The notes below the pieces were generated by a model that saw only the letters and a program-made list of their open reading frames with translations, did not search any database and was not told the DNA's origin. A DNA stretch of 22,481 bases from Entophlyctis helioformis (taxonomy: Eukaryota; Chytridiomycota; Chytridiomycetes; Chytridiales; Chytriomycetaceae). Numbering within the stretch: position 1 is the first letter of the stretch; each line of letters begins with the position of its first letter. This document shows, piece by piece, positions 19,521 to 22,481 of this stretch. The DNA lies in assembly GCA_025526915.1 (NCBI GenBank), contig JAHLKH010000300.1, positions 1 to 22,481 on the forward strand, in the 5' to 3' direction. A program made the translations under genes and the position numbers.

Positions 19521-22372
19521 TCATATTGTGCTGGAAGTCACAGCACGTGGAGTTGCATGTGCCTTGCTGGCTCGTGACCGCGGACAGACCGTGTCCGTGG
19601 TGGAGGCGGCAGGACGATGGGCGGATCGGGTGGTCTTGGAGGCCGGCTGGTTGACAGGCAGCTCAGGTACTGGAAGCTGCTGGACGACAGGCTGACTGGC
19701 CTTTGTGTGTGTCAAGTAGAGCGGCCGCTCTCCATCGAGCAAATGCCCCAGTGCGACCATTCCGATGTTGGTGGCTCCAAGCACGTCTCGGTGTAGACGG
19801 CCTTGCATGCTGTGCACTCGTAGCGTCGCAGGTTGGTGCGGTTCTTGTATGGGATGCGCTGCTTGCACTGCGGGCACATCTGGCTGGTCAGGTTCTCGTT
19901 GCAGCGGTAGATCTGTGTGTGTGAGTGCATGATCGTGTGGTCAGTTGGTGCACAGATGGATAGATGGATGGCATGGCATCAGACGCACATAGGCATATCC
20001 AGACGACCGCAGATGCCTGATGAGAAACTTCTCAAACACAGCGTGCCGGCCACCTTGGCCTGTAAAGTCGATGCCAATGCCCACACAACGGGAATGTCCT
20101 TCTCTGTTGGCTTGTCACAGCGACCTTGAGATGCAGCAGATGCGCGCTTTCCAGTGGTCGATCCTGCCAGCTTCATGATGCCTTCAAGAGCATGTCCGCG
20201 AATAGACATGCTGTTGCTGCGCATGGAAAAACGCTCGGCCTTGACCTTCTGTGGAATTGCCATGCCATGCCACTCCAATGCAATCAGCAGGCGATCAAGC
20301 AGCATGGCGATCATGCCGATATGCATTCAGAAGCAGAGAAAAACATACCTTTGCATTCAGGAATGTCGAGCAATACGCCAAGCAGCGAAGATCCCAAAAG
20401 GCTCTCTCGCCAGGCTTGACGTTTGGATCGGCATGCTTTGCTGTCTTGAAGGCAATTGCCTCATGGATGTCGGCTGCCTTGGCATATCGGCCATTGAACC
20501 TGGCACAAGAGACAGGCGCTGTGAGTTGATCTGGTCAAGAGTGCACAGAGTCATTGCATACATTACCATCGCAGAAGTTCGCGCTCAGCTTGAAATAAGC
20601 CAGAGGAGAGCACATAGTTGGACTCGTGCGTGTATGTGCCGGTATTGACGTTGAGCAGCATGCTGGACGCGCCAAACAGGTACCGCTGGCCCCAGTCTAG
20701 ACTGACAACGCGAACAGTCTCATAGCCCTTGTCGGCGAGCAGCTTGTTGGCATCAGCAACATCAGGTAGTCGCTGGGATGCATTGAAGTTGCGCTTGGCC
20801 TGTCATGCCATGGCATGAGTGAGGGATGTGCAATGCATGTGCACCAATGCGCGAGGTTAGCATGCAAGTGACATACAAGGTTTGGCACTTTTGGCTTGGC
20901 AGCTGTGGATGGCATGTCAGTTGGTGTGGACAGCAAGTACGCGTCTGGATTGGCACAGCAACTCACATTCGCCGTTGAGGTAATCAGGCACACAATCAGC
21001 CTCATTGGCAAGACTGGGAAGCTCGCATGAAGACGCCGTGTCGGGACCTGCGAAGCAAGGCGGCGGTTAGAATTGATGTGTGCACCAAAGCATCCAAGCA
21101 CGGCACATACTGCAAGGCGACTCTGGACGGTCTGTGCGATAATCGCGAACCAACTGGCCGACGCTGTATCCGTTCGAGATGACGCTACTCATCCGTGTCC
21201 GTTTGGTTGGTCTCGCTGGGGGTAGAGCATCAACCGCAGCCTGGATGAAGTCCTTGCGCTCCTTGCCACGCAGACGCTGCTTCTTGGCCTCTTGCGTCGC
21301 CTTGGCTCTAGCCGCTTTCTTGGCCTTGGTGTTGGCTGCGTCCATTTCCGCTTCGGCTTCTGCCGGCGTTTGATACCGGCCTTTCTTGGGGCGGAGGCCG
21401 GGAAGCAGGACGTCCATGACGCAATTCTCGCGACTCGAGCTGAATGCCTTCTTGATCTCGCTGTCGGTTGACTTGAGTGTCAACTTTTTCGAGCCAGGCT
21501 CTTTGAGAAAGGTGGATTGTTAGTATCAAATCATAAAAAGATGGCACAAACAGGCAGTGCAACTTACTGATCGCAGCAAGTAGCTCCTTTCGCAGTGCTT
21601 GCAAAGCAGGATCCTGCCCCTTGCTGTCGCGCTCCTTCTTTGTCCCCATCACAGACCAAAAGAGTGTCCTCTCTGTGATGAGAACGAAAGGGTCGCAGCT
21701 TGCCGGCTGCGGGCAAAGCTTGATGCTCTGTCTCCCAGCGAGATTGCGCAGCGCATGGAACTTGCCGGGATGCGACAGCGACTCACTGAGCACAATCGCA
21801 GCGAGCTCGTCTAGCTCTGGAGGTAGCACGACAACGGCCTTGCCCTCTGTGGCTGAGGAAGAGCTGGATGCTGCGGCCTTCTTGCTGCGTGGCTTCTTTG
21901 GTGCGTCCTTGCCCTCCGTGGCTGGCGATGGGCTCGGCGCCGCGCTCTCGGTGGTGGCAGCCTTCCCGACACATGGCTTCTTGGCGTCCTTGGCAGCGGC
22001 GGCCTTAGCACGCGTGGCTTCTTGGCGGCTTTGGCAGGCAGAAGCGGGCGTCCTTGGCAGTGGGTCCTTGCCGACGCGTACCTTCTTGGCTACGCCGCCC
22101 TTGTCGGTGATTGAAGTGCTGGACGCGGTCCGCTTGTGGGTTGGCGCGGGGTCCTTGCCGACGCGTACCTTCTTGGCTACGCCGCCCTTGTCGGTGATTG
22201 AAGTGCTGGACGCGGTCCGCTTGTGGGTTGGCACGGCGTCCTCAGTGGCAGCCTTCCCAACGCGTGGCTTCTTGGTGGCTATGGCAGCAGCAAGCCCTGG
22301 CGTCCCTGGCGGCTTTGGCAGCTGTCCCTGACGGCTTTGGCAGCAGCGCGCTGGCGGCGTTGGCAGCAGCAC
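19521..22372 (-). CDS. Fanzor-like RNA-guided endonuclease (eukaryotic TnpB homologue), multi-exon, two frame breaks, 5' end incomplete
   Basis: Eight exons: about 21568-22372, 21111-21500, 20967-21047, 20877-20902 (26-nt microexon), 20567-20799, 20349-20499, 19989-20248, 19521-19912. Six junctions preserve frame with GT-AG motifs, and the first listed intron has a TACTAAC branch point. The N-terminus is basic with NLS-like KKPRVGK/KKVRVGK motifs. The Lys/Arg-rich middle leads into RuvC-I (VRVVSLDWGQRYLFGAS, catalytic Asp), a helical WFNGRYAKAADIHEAIAFK segment, then VKAERFSMRSNSMSIRGHAL and GIGIDFTGQGGRHAVFEKFL. RuvC-II (YRCNENLTSQ, Glu) precedes a zinc ribbon (MCPQC ... YECTAC) and RuvC-III (HRDVLGATNIGMVALGHLL, Asp). 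This order is that of Fanzor/TnpB nucleases, which cut DNA guided by an element-encoded RNA. Two breaks exist: two surplus bases near 20081-20086 and one missing base at 19793/19794. No ATG is seen in the N-terminal frame, so the start lies upstream. It is either a recent pseudogene or damaged by assembly errors. Confidence 0.83.
22064..22237. repeat. 87-bp tandem duplication in Fanzor-like N-terminus
   Basis: Two nearly identical 87-bp copies (22064-22150 and 22151-22237) encode 29 residues each, including THKRTASSTSITDKGG and VAKKVRVGK. The duplication keeps the frame and doubles an NLS-like motif. Confidence 0.9.
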
Positions 22373-22481
22373 GGCTTGGCGGTCTCAGCGTCCCTGGCTT
22401 TCTTGATCAGGTACGTAGTCCACGCCGTCGCTTGCTTGGGAGTTGAACTGCGCACAAGCTTGAGGCACGCTGCAAACACCA
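22373..22481 (-). other. Upstream part of Fanzor-like N-terminal region, frame uncertain
   Basis: An open minus-strand frame runs to the window edge (QATAWTTYLIKKARDAETAK), different from the frame used below 22372. The K/A-rich character continues, so this is probably the same gene, joined by an unseen intron or a frameshift. Confidence 0.35.

Overview
The window reads as nuclear DNA of a GC-rich fungus, probably an early-diverging (chytrid-like) lineage. The evidence is dense spliceosomal introns (49 to about 370 nt, mostly 60-100; GTAAGT/GTGAGT/GTATGT donors, CTAAC-type branch points), a Sla1-type endocytic adaptor, a GPI-anchored BIM1/X325 copper protein, ankyrin and extracellular LRR proteins, a eukaryotic tRNA with a T-run terminator, and many microsatellites. 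The lineage is inferred from gene content, not from a database match. All seven recognised protein genes lie on the minus strand; the tRNA is on the plus strand.

From left to right: (1) the first exons of a peroxisomal Fox2/HSD17B4-type enzyme (34-422), including an 11-nt microexon, running off the left edge; (2) an RBM5/RBM10-type splicing regulator (701-3963, eight coding exons); (3) a DsbA/FrnE-like thioredoxin-fold protein (4242-5056, three exons); (4) an intronless ankyrin-repeat protein (5347-6648); (5) a BIM1-like copper protein (6808-7508, two exons); (6) a large three-module LRR protein (7954-13603, nine exons) whose last exon carries almost 60 copies of a 42-bp repeat; (7) tRNA-Arg(UCG) at 14156-14228; (8) a Sla1 homologue (14510-19207, six exons, about 1317 aa); (9) a multi-exon Fanzor-like gene (19521 to beyond about 22372), a eukaryotic homologue of the TnpB RNA-guided nucleases.

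The Fanzor-like gene is the main find. It shows a RuvC-I Asp (SLDWGQ), a RuvC-II Glu (NENLTSQ), a C-x2-C...C-x2-C zinc ribbon and a RuvC-III Asp (HRDVLGATNI). It has at least seven introns, a 26-nt microexon and a basic N-terminal region with NLS-like motifs. As assembled it has two small frame breaks next to its active-site region, so it is either a recent pseudogene or affected by assembly errors. The 42-bp repeat of the LRR gene carries similar one-base indels. The 313-bp gap between the Fanzor-like stop codon and the Sla1 start is the natural place to look for a guide RNA and element end.

The other genes form no evident pathway or operon; this looks like ordinary fungal gene neighbours with one probable mobile-element-derived nuclease inserted upstream of Sla1. 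Exon boundaries were placed by eye from splice motifs, phase and protein-family continuity.
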